Notes: generated by a model from the letters alone, not told the origin. A stretch of DNA of 64,000 nt from Comamonas halotolerans (GCF_030162935.1 NZ_JASAUZ010000004.1:1-64000), one strand, 5' to 3'; positions 27,288-37,406 are shown, numbered from the stretch's first letter. Numbers and translations: made by a program.

Positions 27288-27316
27288 AAAAAAAGTCCGG
27301 CATGCCGGACTTTTTT
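27288..27316. terminator. Bidirectional terminator
   Basis: AAAAAAAGTCCGG CATG CCGGACTTTTTT. A short-loop symmetrical hairpin between the YqjK-like gene and the convergent pyrD. Confidence 0.9.
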
Positions 27317-27369
27317 GTTGGCGCAGATTCAATAGTGCACGGCTTCGCCAGAGCAGTTCCGCAGAAACA

Positions 27370-28416
27370 TTAGCACAGTGCTTGAATGGCTTTGGCCGCA
27401 TCCGTGACCAGTTCAGGGCCTGCATAGATCAAGCCACTGTAAATCTGCACCACATCTGCACCCGCCTTGATTTTGGCAACTGCATCTGCTGCACACATGA
27501 TGCCGCCTACACCGATAATCGGGTATCCGTTGCCAAGGGCAGCGCGCAACTGGCGAATCACGCGGTTGCTGGCTTCAAAGGCGGGAGCGCCACTCAGGCC
27601 ACCAGTTTCTTCAGCATGGGGCATACCCTGGACAGCATCTCGGCTGAGCGTGGTGTTGGTAGCAATAACACCATCCATTCCATGGCGCTGTAGGGTCGCT
27701 GCAATCACGTGGACCTGAGCTTCATCCAAATCGGGCGCAATTTTCACGAAGATTGGAACGCGGCGGTTTTGCTGCGCAGCCAGTTGTTCACGCTTATGGG
27801 CAATCGCTCCAAGCAACCCGTCCAAAGCTTCGTCACTTTGCAGAGCACGCAAATTCTTGGTGTTGGGGGAGCTGATGTTGACCGTCACATAGTCTGCGTG
27901 AGGGTACACGCCCTCCAGACAGATCAGATAGTCATTGGTGGCTTCTTCAATCGGGGTGACCGCATTTTTACCGATGTTCAAACCCAGCAACATCGGTTTG
28001 CCTTGCGCACGTACGGCGGATTTCTTGACGTTGGCTATGAAGGCGTCAAGTCCATCATTGTTAAAGCCCAGACGATTGATCAGGCCCCTGGCTTCAGGGA
28101 TACGGAACATGCGTGGCTTAGGATTGCCTGGCTGACCCTTGGGGGTCACAGTGCCGACCTCCACAAAGCCAAAGCCCATGGCTGCCAGTGCATCGATACA
28201 GCGGGCATTCTTGTCCAGCCCCGCAGCCATGCCGACACGGTTGGGAAACTGCAACCCTGCCAGCGTGATGGGGTCTTTGACCAGCGGCGCAGACCAGGCC
28301 CATTGCAAGGGAGTGCCCTGGCCCTTGGCCAGAGTGTTCATGGTGAAGTCATGGGCCGCTTCAGGGGCCATACCAAACAAGAAGGGGCGAATGAGTGCGT
28401 AAGGGATAAGCGACAT
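27370..28416 (-). CDS. pyrD: Dihydroorotate dehydrogenase (quinone), class 2
   Basis: The 348-residue membrane-associated FMN enzyme of pyrimidine synthesis, which passes electrons to quinone. The class 2 N-terminal helix ([22 protein letters not shown]) is present. FMN/substrate motifs are [43 protein letters not shown] and [12 protein letters not shown], whose Ser is the class 2 catalytic base. TNTTLSRD and GVGGIM complete the phosphate site. The start at 28416 is just 36 bases from the divergent rpiA. upp, another pyrimidine gene, lies 8 kb away. Confidence 0.97.
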   Translation of the reverse strand: MSLIPYALIRPFLFGMAPEAAHDFTMNTLAKGQGTPLQWAWSAPLVKDPITLAGLQFPNRVGMAAGLDKNARCIDALAAMGFGFVEVGTVTPKGQPGNPKPRMFRIPEARGLINRLGFNNDGLDAFIANVKKSAVRAQGKPMLLGLNIGKNAVTPIEEATNDYLICLEGVYPHADYVTVNISSPNTKNLRALQSDEALDGLLGAIAHKREQLAAQQNRRVPIFVKIAPDLDEAQVHVIAATLQRHGMDGVIATNTTLSRDAVQGMPHAEETGGLSGAPAFEASNRVIRQLRAALGNGYPIIGVGGIMCAADAVAKIKAGADVVQIYSGLIYAGPELVTDAAKAIQALC

Positions 28417-28452
28417 GGTGAATAATTCTAGGGATTAACCGGATTTTCCCCC

Positions 28453-29145
28453 ATGACGACACCTCAAGCTTCCCTCACACAAGATGAATTGAAAACTTTG
28501 GTCGGTAAAGCCGCACTGCAATATGTGGTGCCTGGCGAAATCGTAGGGGTTGGAACGGGGTCCACCGTCAATAAATTCATTGATGCTCTGGCTTCCATGA
28601 AGGACCAGATCAAGGGGGCAGTGTCCAGTTCCTTGGCCAGTACGGAGCGCTTGAAGGCACTGGGCATCACTGTTTTCGATGCCAACGAAGTGAGCAGCCT
28701 GTCGGTGTATATCGACGGAGCCGATGAAATCGACGGCGAAGGTTTTATGGTCAAAGGCGGCGGTGCGGCCCTGACGCGCGAAAAGATTGTGGCTGCTTTG
28801 GCCAAGCAGTTTGTCTGCATTGCGGATGAGAGCAAGCTGGTTTCTACGCTAGGTGCCTTCCCTCTGCCCGTCGAAGTGATTCCTATGGCAGCTGGGCAGA
28901 TCGCACGCAAGTTTGAAGCAATGGGTGGTACGGCCACCATTCGCTTGAAGGACGGCCAGCCATTGCTGACGGACAACGGCCAGCACATTCTGGATGTGCG
29001 TGGTTTGCAGATTGCCGACCCATTGGCATTTGAGTGTGAAGTAAATCAGTGGCCCGGTGTGGTCACCGTGGGTGTGTTTGCCCACCAGAAAGCTAATGTC
29101 TGCTTGCTGGGCTGCGCCGATGGCGTGCGCACCATAACATACTAA
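28453..29145 (+). CDS. rpiA: Ribose-5-phosphate isomerase A
   Basis: A 230-residue cytosolic enzyme interconverting ribose 5-phosphate and ribulose 5-phosphate. Key stretches are [15 protein letters not shown] (phosphate loop), [27 protein letters not shown] with catalytic Asp and Glu, and DESKLV with the conserved Lys. E. coli RpiA is 219 residues. There is no obvious ribosome site beyond CCGGAT. It is divergent from pyrD with almost no space between, so the promoters must overlap the coding ends. Confidence 0.97.
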   Translation: MTTPQASLTQDELKTLVGKAALQYVVPGEIVGVGTGSTVNKFIDALASMKDQIKGAVSSSLASTERLKALGITVFDANEVSSLSVYIDGADEIDGEGFMVKGGGAALTREKIVAALAKQFVCIADESKLVSTLGAFPLPVEVIPMAAGQIARKFEAMGGTATIRLKDGQPLLTDNGQHILDVRGLQIADPLAFECEVNQWPGVVTVGVFAHQKANVCLLGCADGVRTITY

Positions 29146-29166
29146 TTTTTGACGGCGAGCACGCAC

Positions 29167-30396
29167 ATGCTCAACAAGCTCTGGTTGGGCTTTTTCCTGG
29201 TGGCGGCTGTCGCGGCACTGGCGCAATGGCTGGTGGGTGGGCAGCCACAGGTGTTTGCATCAATGGTGCAGGCATTGTTTGCCATGGCCAAACTCTCTGT
29301 GGAGGTCATGGTGCTGCTGTTTGGCACTCTGACGTTATGGCTGGGTTTTTTGCGTATTGCCGAAGAAGCAGGGGTGGTGCAATGGCTGGCCAAGGTGCTG
29401 GGTCCGCTGTTTGGCAAGCTGATGCCGGAGGTGCCGCGTGGCCATCCAGCGCTGGGTCTCATTACCCTGAACTTTGCTGCGAATGGGCTGGGGCTGGATA
29501 ATGCTGCTACGCCCATGGGTCTCAAGGCCATGCGTGCCTTGCAGGAGCTGAATCCCAGGCCGGATACAGCCACCAATGCACAGATTCTGTTTCTGGTGCT
29601 CAATGCCTCATCGTTGACGCTGTTACCGGTCACCATTTTCATGTATCGCATGCAGCAGGGTGCGGCAGACCCCACGCTGGTGTTTCTGCCCATTTTGCTG
29701 GCCACGTCGGCATCCACCCTTGTAGGGGTGCTGTCGGTGGCTTTGGTGCAGCGCCTGCCCATCTTCAGCCCTGTGGTGCTGGCTTATTTGCTGCCCGTAG
29801 GTTTGGGCCTGGCAGCGTTCATGTCTTTGCTCACTACGCTCAGTGCTGCAGCGCTGGCTTCTCTGTCTTCCTTGCTGGGCAACTTCACCCTGTTTGCCTT
29901 GATCGTGCTGTTCGTGAGCCTGGGGGCCTACAAAAAAGTCCCGGTTTACGACAGCTTTGTCGCCGGTGCCAAAGAAGGTTTTGATGTGGCCAAGGGGTTG
30001 CTGCCGTATCTGGTGGCCATGCTTTGTGCCGTGGGAGTGTTTCGCGCTTCGGGTGCCCTGGACTATGTGCTGGATGCCATTCGCTGGTGTGTCAGCGTTC
30101 TGGGGATGGATGGTCGTTTTGTCGATGCATTGCCGACAGCGCTGGTCAAGCCCTTTTCGGGTAGCGCTGCGCGCGCCATGTTGATTGAAACCATGCAAAG
30201 CCAAGGTGTGGACAGTTTTGCGGCTTTGGCTGCGGCCACCATTCAAGGCAGCACTGAAACCACCTTTTATGTGCTGGCTGTCTATTTTGGCGCAGTAGGC
30301 ATACAGAAAGCGCGGCATGCTGTTCCATGTGCTTTGGTTGCAGAGCTTGCCGGTGTGGTGGCTGCGATTGCAGTGACTTATTGGTTCTTTGGTTAG
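29167..30396 (+). CDS. SpmA-SpmB fusion, nucleoside recognition domain membrane protein
   Basis: A 409-residue membrane protein containing two nucleoside recognition (Gate) domains in tandem. The first half corresponds to spore maturation protein A (NFAANGLGLDNAATPMGLKAMRALQ is a clear SpmA signature). The second corresponds to SpmB (LPTALVKPFSGSAARAMLIE, then STETTFYVLAVYFGAVGI). In sporeformers these are separate genes; in Gram-negatives they are often fused, with no known substrate. I chose the ATG at 29167 over a TTG at 29149. It follows rpiA by 21 bases and is probably in its operon. Confidence 0.9.
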   Translation: MLNKLWLGFFLVAAVAALAQWLVGGQPQVFASMVQALFAMAKLSVEVMVLLFGTLTLWLGFLRIAEEAGVVQWLAKVLGPLFGKLMPEVPRGHPALGLITLNFAANGLGLDNAATPMGLKAMRALQELNPRPDTATNAQILFLVLNASSLTLLPVTIFMYRMQQGAADPTLVFLPILLATSASTLVGVLSVALVQRLPIFSPVVLAYLLPVGLGLAAFMSLLTTLSAAALASLSSLLGNFTLFALIVLFVSLGAYKKVPVYDSFVAGAKEGFDVAKGLLPYLVAMLCAVGVFRASGALDYVLDAIRWCVSVLGMDGRFVDALPTALVKPFSGSAARAMLIETMQSQGVDSFAALAAATIQGSTETTFYVLAVYFGAVGIQKARHAVPCALVAELAGVVAAIAVTYWFFG

Positions 30397-30487
30397 CAAG
30401 AGGACACATCAATTCGAGGCCAATGTCACCTGCCTGTCACGCTTTATTTACAAAATGTTGCGGACATGAGCAAGCTTTTACCGTGAC

Positions 30488-32360
30488 ATGGTCACATCGT
30501 TTTTCCCAGCGTTGATACAGAGGTGGTCATATCTACGGAGACTGTTGTGCAGCGGTAAACAAACACTCTTAGCGCAGTTGCTAGGAATCGGGATAGGGCT
30601 CACGTTGCTTGGAGCTGGATGGGGGCTGGCAGACATGCGTGTGGTGATTCCTTTGCCGTCTGCAGAGGCCTTGAGACATTTGCAGCCACCCACATGGGCA
30701 GATCTTGGTGCAAATAGTTGGTTCGTACAGCCCTCGACTGGAAGCGTGGACACAGCTGCCATGTTTCATACCGCCCTGTATTGCGCACGATTTGCCCATG
30801 CATCTGTAATTCCCAGACCAGCGTTCAGGGCCAATGCGACGCGAACCTTGCATACGTTGCAAAACCGCTACGTACAACGGGTATCGCTGCCTTTGGTGTT
30901 ACTTGCTGGAATGGTGTTGCTGCTAGCCGGGTTGGTGTATCACGCCAGACAGCAATATCAGTGTTTGCGCCGTGCGTTAATCAAAAACCAGGATGACAAG
31001 CTCAAGCTGATTAGGCAATTGGAGCAGGAAAAGCAGAAAGCAATGAATCTGAGGGGCAGGGACCCTCTGACAGGCCTGTACAGTCGCAGCATGTTTTATG
31101 AGCTTGTGAACCACCGTTTGTCACAGGCACAACATGCCAGCAAGCATTACGCTTTGTTGTATCTGAATCTGGACCGCTTTAAAAGCGTGAATGACACTTT
31201 GGGATATATGGTCGCTGACGCATTGCTCCAGGCAGTGGCTCAGCGCTTGACGGGCATGCTCCGCCAGAGTGACACCATTGCGAGACTGGGGGCGGATGAG
31301 TACGCAGTGCTGCTGCACACCATGGAAAGCACAGCTTGTACGGATGGATGGGTGTCCAGATTGATGGATGGGCTGTCGGCACCTTACGAGGTGCATTGGC
31401 ATTGCAGCACCACCGCTGCATATTTCAGCCAGCGTGGGCGTGGCGCTTTTTCCTAGCGATGGACATGATGCGAATACGCTGTGCAATCTTGCGCAAGATG
31501 CCATGGCTGCTGCCAAAAAGGCAGGGCGCAATCGTTGCATGTATTACGAACGCTTGTCCTTTCTGAATGGAAAAATGGAAGGCTGCCTGGCTCGGGAGCT
31601 TCCCACTGCGATTGCTCAGGAACAGCTGTTGTTGCACTTTCAACCGAAGATATGTCTGCAGGATCGCACCATTGTGGGGCTGGAGGCGTTGGTACGGTGG
31701 CAGCACCCACAGCAGGGGCTGATCTATCCAGGAGACTTTATCGCGCAGGCAGAAGCGCTTGGTCATATCCAAGTGCTGGGTGACTGGGTGGTGCAGGCAT
31801 GCTGTCGGCAGATAGCCGCCTGGCGTTTGCAGGGCATTCGAATTGTGCCTATTGCCTTCAACGTATCGCCATTGCAATTGCGTGATGTGGATTTCCCTCG
31901 TCGTATCAGCACCTGGTTGCAGCATTACGGCATACAAGCGCAAGAGATTGAAGTGGAAATTACTGAAAGCTGTCTGGTCGATTCCTCAGGCGCTGCGCAG
32001 CAAGTGTTACGCCAACTACAAGAAATGGGGATACGTATTGCAATGGATGATTTTGGTACGGGCTACTCCAGCTTGAGTCAAATACGCGCGCTACCGATTC
32101 AAACCATCAAACTGGACAAATCGTTTGCCAAGGAACTGTGTAGCAACCAGAAGGCAGGAGTATTGGTCACATCCATCATCACGCTGGCGCACAACCTGAA
32201 GCTACAGGTTGTGGCAGAAGGGGTGGAGAAGATGGATCAATTCGTCTTTTTGAAAACGGCGGGCTGCGACGTAGTACAGGGTTATTTTTTGAGTCGCCCC
32301 TTACCTGCTCAGTGTGCAAGAGAGTCGCTGCTAAAGCGCACATTGGAGCCTGCTGGGTAA
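30488..32360 (+). pseudogene. GGDEF-EAL cyclic-di-GMP protein, broken by a +1 frameshift
   Basis: An inner-membrane signalling protein that needs one frameshift to be read whole. Frame one (30488-31456) encodes two membrane helices (about 27-50 and 132-152) around a periplasmic stretch, a coiled linker and most of a GGDEF domain, whose signature is degenerate (RLGADEYAVLL). Between about 31395 and 31420 the frame shifts. Frame two (to 32360) continues with LHISASVGVALFPSDG, the end of GGDEF, and a full EAL domain: LEALVRWQHP, FNVSPLQL, EITESC, DDFGTGYSSLSQIRALP, KLDKSF, VAEGVE and QGYFLSRPLP. The EAL catalytic residues look complete. A real mutation or a sequence error would both explain it. 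An independent start at 31368 seems unlikely. Confidence 0.8.
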
Positions 32361-32373
32361 GGGGCTTTGGTTC

Positions 32374-33483
32374 TTAAGGCTGGGTGACGAGACGTAGCAA
32401 CTGGCCATTTTTTTCATCGGTGAGCACGTAGAGCCAGCCATCTGGACTTTGGCGCACATCGCGCACCCGCTGGCCGAGCTTGGGTAGCAAGGGTTCAACA
32501 AGCTGCACCTTCTGGCCGTTCAGCGTGATGCGCTCCAGGCGCTTGGCTTTCAGAGCCCCCACCACCATCTGGCCTTGCCAGCCGGGATAGCGTCCGGAGG
32601 TGATGAATGCCATGCCCGAGACGCCAATTGACGGTGTCCAATGGTGCCAAGGCTGTTCCATGCCCTGTTTGTGCGTTAGACCTTCGCCAATTTTTCCACC
32701 GCCATAGTTTTCACCATATGTAATGACTGGCCAGCCGTAGTTCTTGCCAGGCTCAGGGCGGTTGATTTCATCACCGCCTTGAGGCCCGTGTTCATTCATC
32801 CAGAACGTGCCATCAGGAGCAAGTGCAGCACCTTGAGGGTTGCGGTGCCCCCAGCTCCAGATTTCAGGCCGCGCATCATGGTGGCCTACAAAGGGGTTAT
32901 CTGCTGGCACACTGCCGTCTTTTTGAATGCGCACAATCTTTCCCAGGTGGCTGCGCAGGTTTTGTGCTTCTTCCTTGAAATGCGAGCGCTCTCCCAAGGT
33001 CAGCAACAGGCTGCCGTCAGCGCGCTCCACAATGCGGCAACCAAAATGCAACTGACTGGCTTTCTTGGGCTGCTGGCTGAAGATGATCTGCAGGTTTTCA
33101 AGCTTTGTCTGATCGCCAGACAGCTGAGCTTTGGCCAAAGCAGTGCCATTGCTGCCACTGAGAGCAGGCTCTGCATAGCAAAAATAGAGGGTACGGTTTT
33201 TTGCAAATTGACTGTCCAGTACCACATCCAGCAATCCACCCTGGCCGCCCACTGCAATATCCGGCAACCCCTGTACAGGTGGGCTTAACTTGCCATCGGC
33301 GCTCACCACACGCATGCGGCCTGGGCGCTCTGTCACCAAATACTTTCCATCTGGTAAAAAAGCCACAGCCCAGGGGTGCTGCAAGCCTTCGGCAACCATC
33401 TGGGGTTTGACTTCCAGCGCGTGGGCTTGCGCAAAGAGCAGGCTGGCAGCGAGCATGGAGTAGGCATTGATGTGTCTTTGCAT
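32374..33483 (-). CDS. PQQ-dependent sugar dehydrogenase (aldose sugar dehydrogenase, YliI type)
   Basis: A 369-residue periplasmic six-bladed propeller enzyme of the soluble glucose/sorbosone dehydrogenase family, oxidising aldose sugars with PQQ. The signal peptide ends near QAHA-L (residue 22). Family blocks: LQHPWAVAFLPDGKYLVTER, VGGQGGLLDVVLDSQF, IVERADGSLLLTLGERSHF, GHRNPQGAALAPDGTFWMNEHGPQGGDEIN, NYGWPVITYGENYGG and a C-terminal GALKAKRLERITLNG. I start at the ATG at 33483, which has AAGGAG; the frame continues upstream to 33591 without support. No pqq synthesis genes are in this window. Confidence 0.9.
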   Translation of the reverse strand: MQRHINAYSMLAASLLFAQAHALEVKPQMVAEGLQHPWAVAFLPDGKYLVTERPGRMRVVSADGKLSPPVQGLPDIAVGGQGGLLDVVLDSQFAKNRTLYFCYAEPALSGSNGTALAKAQLSGDQTKLENLQIIFSQQPKKASQLHFGCRIVERADGSLLLTLGERSHFKEEAQNLRSHLGKIVRIQKDGSVPADNPFVGHHDARPEIWSWGHRNPQGAALAPDGTFWMNEHGPQGGDEINRPEPGKNYGWPVITYGENYGGGKIGEGLTHKQGMEQPWHHWTPSIGVSGMAFITSGRYPGWQGQMVVGALKAKRLERITLNGQKVQLVEPLLPKLGQRVRDVRQSPDGWLYVLTDEKNGQLLRLVTQP

Positions 33484-33606
33484 GGCTGGGGCTCCTTGGT
33501 TAAGGTTTGCGGAAAAACAATCGGGCTGCAGATGGAAGAAAAAGTTGGCAATGATGGCTCTGTGGCCTATACAGCAGGTGTATAAAAACAACCTGATTTA
33601 TTCTAT

Positions 33607-33630
33607 GCCGCACATGTATGCGGCTTTTTT
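33607..33630 (+). terminator. Terminator-like hairpin in the leader of the first yebC paralogue
   Basis: GCCGCA, loop CATGTA, TGCGGC followed by six T. It points into the gene that starts only 25 bases later, and no plus-strand gene ends just upstream. It could be an attenuator in the leader or a stop for stray transcripts. Confidence 0.6.
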
Positions 33631-33654
33631 GTTCTTTTTGAAGAAAGGCCCCTT

Positions 33655-34359
33655 ATGGGAGCGCAATGGAAAGCCAAGGGCAAAGCTCTGGTTGCGGACG
33701 CCAAAGGCAAGCTGTTTGGCAAGTTGGTCAAGGAAATTACTGTAGCGGCCCGACTGGGCGGTGGTGACCCTTCTAGCAATGCACGCCTGCGCATGGCGAT
33801 CGAAGCAGCCCGCAAAGCTTCCATGTCCAAGGAAACACTGGACCGAGCTGTCAAAAAAGGCTCCGGTGTAGGGGCAGATGCCGTGAACTACACCAGCGTG
33901 ATTTTTGAAGGCTATGCGCCACACCGCGTGCCGGTGATGGTCGAGTGCTTGACAGACAATCCCAATCGCACCGCTCCCAATATGCGCGTTTGCTTTCGCA
34001 AAGGCCAGATGAGCGCAGTAGCTTGGGATTTTGACCATGTGGGCATGATTGAAGGTGAAGCCGAAAACGGTGCCGACCCCGAGCTGGCAGCCATTGAAGC
34101 AGGTGCCCAGGATTTTGAAGCGGGTGACGAAGACGGCGTGACCCTGTTCATCACTGATCCTACGGATCTGGACACAGTGTCCAAAGCTTTGCCCGCACAG
34201 GGCATCAAGGTGCTGTCGGTGAAGTTGGGTTACAAGGCCAAGAATCCCGTAAGCATGTCCAGCCTGTCGACCGAGCAGCAGGAAGAAGTGCAGGACTTTC
34301 TGGCTGGCCTGGAAAACGATGATGACGTGCAGCATGTGTTTGCCGGTCTGGTGGACTGA
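33655..34359 (+). CDS. YebC/PmpR family protein, second type (YeeN-like)
   Basis: A 234-residue member of the YebC/TACO1 family. It opens [19 protein letters not shown] instead of the [14 protein letters not shown] form and lacks that N-terminal basic pattern, as in YeeN-type paralogues. Shared core: [49 protein letters not shown] and the C-terminal [20 protein letters not shown]. YebC proteins were first described as transcription regulators, and family members including TACO1 are reported to act on translation. The second paralogue is 6 kb away at 40167. AAAGG lies before the ATG at 33655. Confidence 0.9.
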   Translation: MGAQWKAKGKALVADAKGKLFGKLVKEITVAARLGGGDPSSNARLRMAIEAARKASMSKETLDRAVKKGSGVGADAVNYTSVIFEGYAPHRVPVMVECLTDNPNRTAPNMRVCFRKGQMSAVAWDFDHVGMIEGEAENGADPELAAIEAGAQDFEAGDEDGVTLFITDPTDLDTVSKALPAQGIKVLSVKLGYKAKNPVSMSSLSTEQQEEVQDFLAGLENDDDVQHVFAGLVD

Positions 34360-34379
34360 TTTTGGCAGCGCTTGCTCAG

Positions 34380-34408
34380 AAAAGGACTGCTTGAAGCAGT
34401 CCTTTTTT
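34380..34408 (+). terminator. Rho-independent terminator
   Basis: AAAAGGACTGC, loop TTGAA, GCAGTCCTTTTTT. It ends the yebC-type gene 20 bases after its stop. Confidence 0.9.
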
Positions 34409-34737
34409 CATGTTCACTGTGCACAAGGTGGTCATGTGCACGTATGTGGCACCCTCGCTGAGGGGCTCTTTGGCAGATCCGCACCTCGCAATCTACGCGT
34501 GGCTAATGTGTGGTCAATCAGGCCTTGCGCGAACATTCGCAGTGCCTGCATAAACCTTTGTCTTTCTTGCTCAGCGTGCCACGTATGCCAATGGCATTCA
34601 GAGCGCACCGGTGGGTGCAATCAGCGGTTGCCTCAGCGCTGCAGCAAGGTGTATGGGATAGCCATGGTTTGCTCTATACATGACACTGTTGGTAACAGTT
34701 TGGGAGGATTTTGAGGCCAGTGCATGAGCGGTGTCTC
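34409..34737. other. Intergenic region before the large exported protein
   Basis: About 330 bases. It holds the promoter of the next gene, not placed. On the minus strand a short frame (about 34620 down to 34432) encodes VRSECHWHTWHAEQERQRF and a further 40 residues, with a weak TGAGG ribosome site before a TTG. It looks partly protein-like (Trp and His spacing, helical) but I cannot support it as a gene. Confidence 0.35.
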
Positions 34738-36687
34738 ATGACTTTGCATCTATGCTTTCGCGCTGTTTTGCGTGTGATGCAACTGGAGAATTTTTTGTAC
34801 CGTGTACTTTCTTTGACATGTCTTTCTGCGGCGCTGCTGGGGTTTGGGAGTGGGGTGGCAGGGGCGGCTAATGAACAGCCTGGTGCGGCCACAGTCATCA
34901 CGCAGTCTGTCCCTGACCAGGGTGCTCCGTCGCCATTCATGCGCCAGCGCAATGCAGTGGTTCAGGCAGCTCAAAACAGGCAATGGGAGCGCGCGATTGC
35001 GCATGCCAAGCAGTTGCTGGAGATGACCTTGCCAGATGGCAATCCGTATGAGCAGCTCGATGCCTCTGAGCTACTGAATATGCTGCAGCACCAGCAAGGT
35101 CTCTATGCGGAGAATGTGCAATTGGCAGACCGCATGTTGGCGGCAGCTATGCGCTTGGAATGGGGTCCCATTTCCGGCCAGGTGCAATCACTTGCACAGA
35201 GGGGGCTGATGGCGGCCATGATGCTTCAGGACAGCGCTGCGGTTGCGCGCTATCAGCAAATGCTGCTGAAAGAGGCTCCGCTCTTTCCCGCCCAATGGCA
35301 ATGGGACGGCGCAGCCCAGCGATTGACATTCCATACAGCCCAATTGTCAGTGCCTACGGTACTGGGGCGTTGGGTGCTGATGGAAGTGGAAGCTGCCCAA
35401 GACCGCAACGACATCAGCCAGTTGCGCTATATGTACGCCAAGCCCAATGGTCAGCGTATGTTTGTCACCATGCGACTCAATTATGAAGACGCCTTCAGCG
35501 AGCTGCCGTTGGCGCAGCGTGAACAAAAGCTGGCCGAGCATTTGGATATTTACAGTGGTGGTGAAGAGAGCCAGAGTTCCAAGCTGAGTCAGCCAGAACT
35601 GGCTATTGCTGGCGCACAGCAGCAGCGCAAGGTGGTGCGTGTGAGTTCGGCCTCCAGGCCCGACACATTGCAAATGCACTGGGTGGCGCTGCGTGGAAAC
35701 TGGTCATGGCACATGGAAATGGAGATGTTGCAGGCAGACCATGCGTCGGGCTCGCAAGCCATTGAGACCTTGTGGCAAAGCATGCAATGGCCGCAAGCGC
35801 CGGATTTACCCAATATTGATGGCCAGCCTGTATTGCCATGGCGAGAAAGTGAAATAACCGCTGCATGGCGTAGTAGCAAGGACTGGTCAAAGTCGGGACA
35901 ACTGGCGCGTGCGGCCATGCCTGATGCACGCTTTCCATCTGAGGTGGCGCGACTGAACACCGTGGCCGGTATTGCCGCCTTCAAGGCAGGTCAGCATGCA
36001 GACGCAGAAAAGTATCTGCAAGCTGCCTTGCAAGCGTGGCCGTATGCCAAGGTGTTTGACAGCACATTGATCGACAACGCTCAACAATACGGCGCAGCCA
36101 TGGCATTGCGCCGTGGTGATACGGCGGCAGCTGCGGCACTGCTGCGTCAATATCTGCGCAATGCAGGCGGGCTGGAAAATGTGTTGGCTTTGTCAGAAGA
36201 CAAGCAGCAGGCCTGGATAGACAACCGACGTACTGGCATGGGGCTGCCTATGCAGGCAGCGGGCCTTTATATGCAAGAACCTGATGGTTGGCAGCGTATC
36301 CAATACCGGGATCTGCGCAGCGAGTACACGCTAGGGCTGACCAGTGGCATGCGTATTCCTGCAGATGATGACGAACAAGAGGCCTTGTTGCGTAAAGCTT
36401 TGGAGCAGCAGTTCAAGTTAAAGGCAGGCACATTGCGCAAACATCGCTTTGTGGCAAAACTGGCAAAGGCTGGTCAGCCACCACGACAAGGGCAGTACTG
36501 GGTGTTTGATGTCACTGCGCTGGAGCGAGCGGAAAACGGTGCACCCAAGAATGAAGGCGCTCCGGCGCGTCAGGCCTTGTTCTGGCTGGTAGACCAAGGC
36601 GAACAGCGCGCCATTTTGCGCGCCTCGGTAGCGAATAACCAGCAGGTGCAACAGGCATGGCAGCTGGCAGAAGCGCTGCGTTGGTAA
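34738..36687 (+). CDS. Large exported protein of unknown function
   Basis: About 649 residues. A signal peptide is visible near the start: hydrophobic YRVLSLTCLSAALLGFGSGV and cleavage near AGA-A. The starts at 34738, 34777 (MQLENF) and an upstream TTG are all possible; the ATG at 34777 would put the signal peptide at the very N-terminus. The mature protein is Gln/Ala-rich and mostly helical, with TPR-like pairs at about 55-95 (RQWERAIAHAKQLLEM, DASELLNMLQHQQG) and 400-460 (FKAGQHADAEKYLQAALQAWP). In between lies a mixed alpha/beta region with many Trp. I recognise no family. It may act in the envelope. It stands alone between two terminators. Confidence 0.7.
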   Translation: MTLHLCFRAVLRVMQLENFLYRVLSLTCLSAALLGFGSGVAGAANEQPGAATVITQSVPDQGAPSPFMRQRNAVVQAAQNRQWERAIAHAKQLLEMTLPDGNPYEQLDASELLNMLQHQQGLYAENVQLADRMLAAAMRLEWGPISGQVQSLAQRGLMAAMMLQDSAAVARYQQMLLKEAPLFPAQWQWDGAAQRLTFHTAQLSVPTVLGRWVLMEVEAAQDRNDISQLRYMYAKPNGQRMFVTMRLNYEDAFSELPLAQREQKLAEHLDIYSGGEESQSSKLSQPELAIAGAQQQRKVVRVSSASRPDTLQMHWVALRGNWSWHMEMEMLQADHASGSQAIETLWQSMQWPQAPDLPNIDGQPVLPWRESEITAAWRSSKDWSKSGQLARAAMPDARFPSEVARLNTVAGIAAFKAGQHADAEKYLQAALQAWPYAKVFDSTLIDNAQQYGAAMALRRGDTAAAAALLRQYLRNAGGLENVLALSEDKQQAWIDNRRTGMGLPMQAAGLYMQEPDGWQRIQYRDLRSEYTLGLTSGMRIPADDDEQEALLRKALEQQFKLKAGTLRKHRFVAKLAKAGQPPRQGQYWVFDVTALERAENGAPKNEGAPARQALFWLVDQGEQRAILRASVANNQQVQQAWQLAEALRW

Positions 36688-36719
36688 AGCCAACCGTGCC
36701 TGAGCATCACAGCATCAAG

Positions 36720-36749
36720 AAAAAAGGCTTCCCGTGGGAAGCCTTTTTT
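36720..36749. terminator. Bidirectional terminator
   Basis: AAAAAAGGCTTCCC, loop GT, GGGAAGCCTTTTTT. Symmetrical; serves the exported-protein gene and the convergent upp. Confidence 0.9.
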
Positions 36750-36773
36750 GCAGCAGCGTTGCGCGTAATAGTC

Positions 36774-37406
36774 TTACTTGGTGCCGAAAATACGGTCACC
36801 CGCATCGCCCAGACCGGGCAGGATGTAGCCATGGCTGTCCAGCTCGCGGTCAATGGCGGCGGTGTAGATATCCACATCAGGGTGGGCGGCTTGCATCGTC
36901 TTGATGCCTTCGGGAGCAGCCAGCAAGCACATGAACTTGATGGATTTGGGGGAGCACTTGTCCTTGAGTTGTTGCACGGCAGCGGCAGCGGAGTTGCCGG
37001 TTGCCAGCATGGGGTCGACCACGATCACGTCACGCTCACCCATGTTTTCCGGCATCTTGAAGTAGTACTCCACGGGCTGCAGGGTTTCGGGGTCACGGTA
37101 CAGGCCAATGTGCCCAATGCGTGCACCGGGAACCACGTTCAACATGCCGTCCAGAAAGCCATTGCCAGCACGCAGGATGGAGACCAATGCCAGCTTTTTG
37201 CCGTCAATGACCTTGCCCACCATCTTTTCCATGGGGGTTTCGATTTCCAGATCTTGCAGCGGGAAGTCGCGGGTGATTTCGTAGGCCATCAAAGTCGACA
37301 GCTCACCCAGCATGCGTCGAAAGCTGTTGGTGCTGGCTTCCTTGCGGCGCATCAAGGTTAGTTTGTGCTGGACCAGGGGATGGTCGATGAGGTGGACTGT
37401 GCTCAT
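36774..37406 (-). CDS. upp: Uracil phosphoribosyltransferase
   Basis: A 210-residue pyrimidine salvage enzyme making UMP from uracil and PRPP. The PRPP loop is [15 protein letters not shown]. Other family marks are [12 protein letters not shown] at the N-terminus, [34 protein letters not shown] and the C-terminal uracil site [19 protein letters not shown] chose the ATG at 37406, since [10 protein letters not shown] is the usual start; the frame runs back to 37487. A single gene with about 220 bases of leader shared with the crotonase gene end. Confidence 0.97.
   Translation of the reverse strand: MSTVHLIDHPLVQHKLTLMRRKEASTNSFRRMLGELSTLMAYEITRDFPLQDLEIETPMEKMVGKVIDGKKLALVSILRAGNGFLDGMLNVVPGARIGHIGLYRDPETLQPVEYYFKMPENMGERDVIVVDPMLATGNSAAAAVQQLKDKCSPKSIKFMCLLAAPEGIKTMQAAHPDVDIYTAAIDRELDSHGYILPGLGDAGDRIFGTK

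Noticed and set aside
31368-32360. EAL part as a separate gene with its own ATG
   Set aside because: The first 20 codons are out of frame with the GGDEF reading and the end of GGDEF (ASVGVALFPSDG) lies in this frame, so it is the second part of one gene.
34432-34620. 62-codon minus-strand frame
   Set aside because: Looks partly protein-like but has only a weak ribosome site and a TTG start; kept as a note in the intergenic entry.
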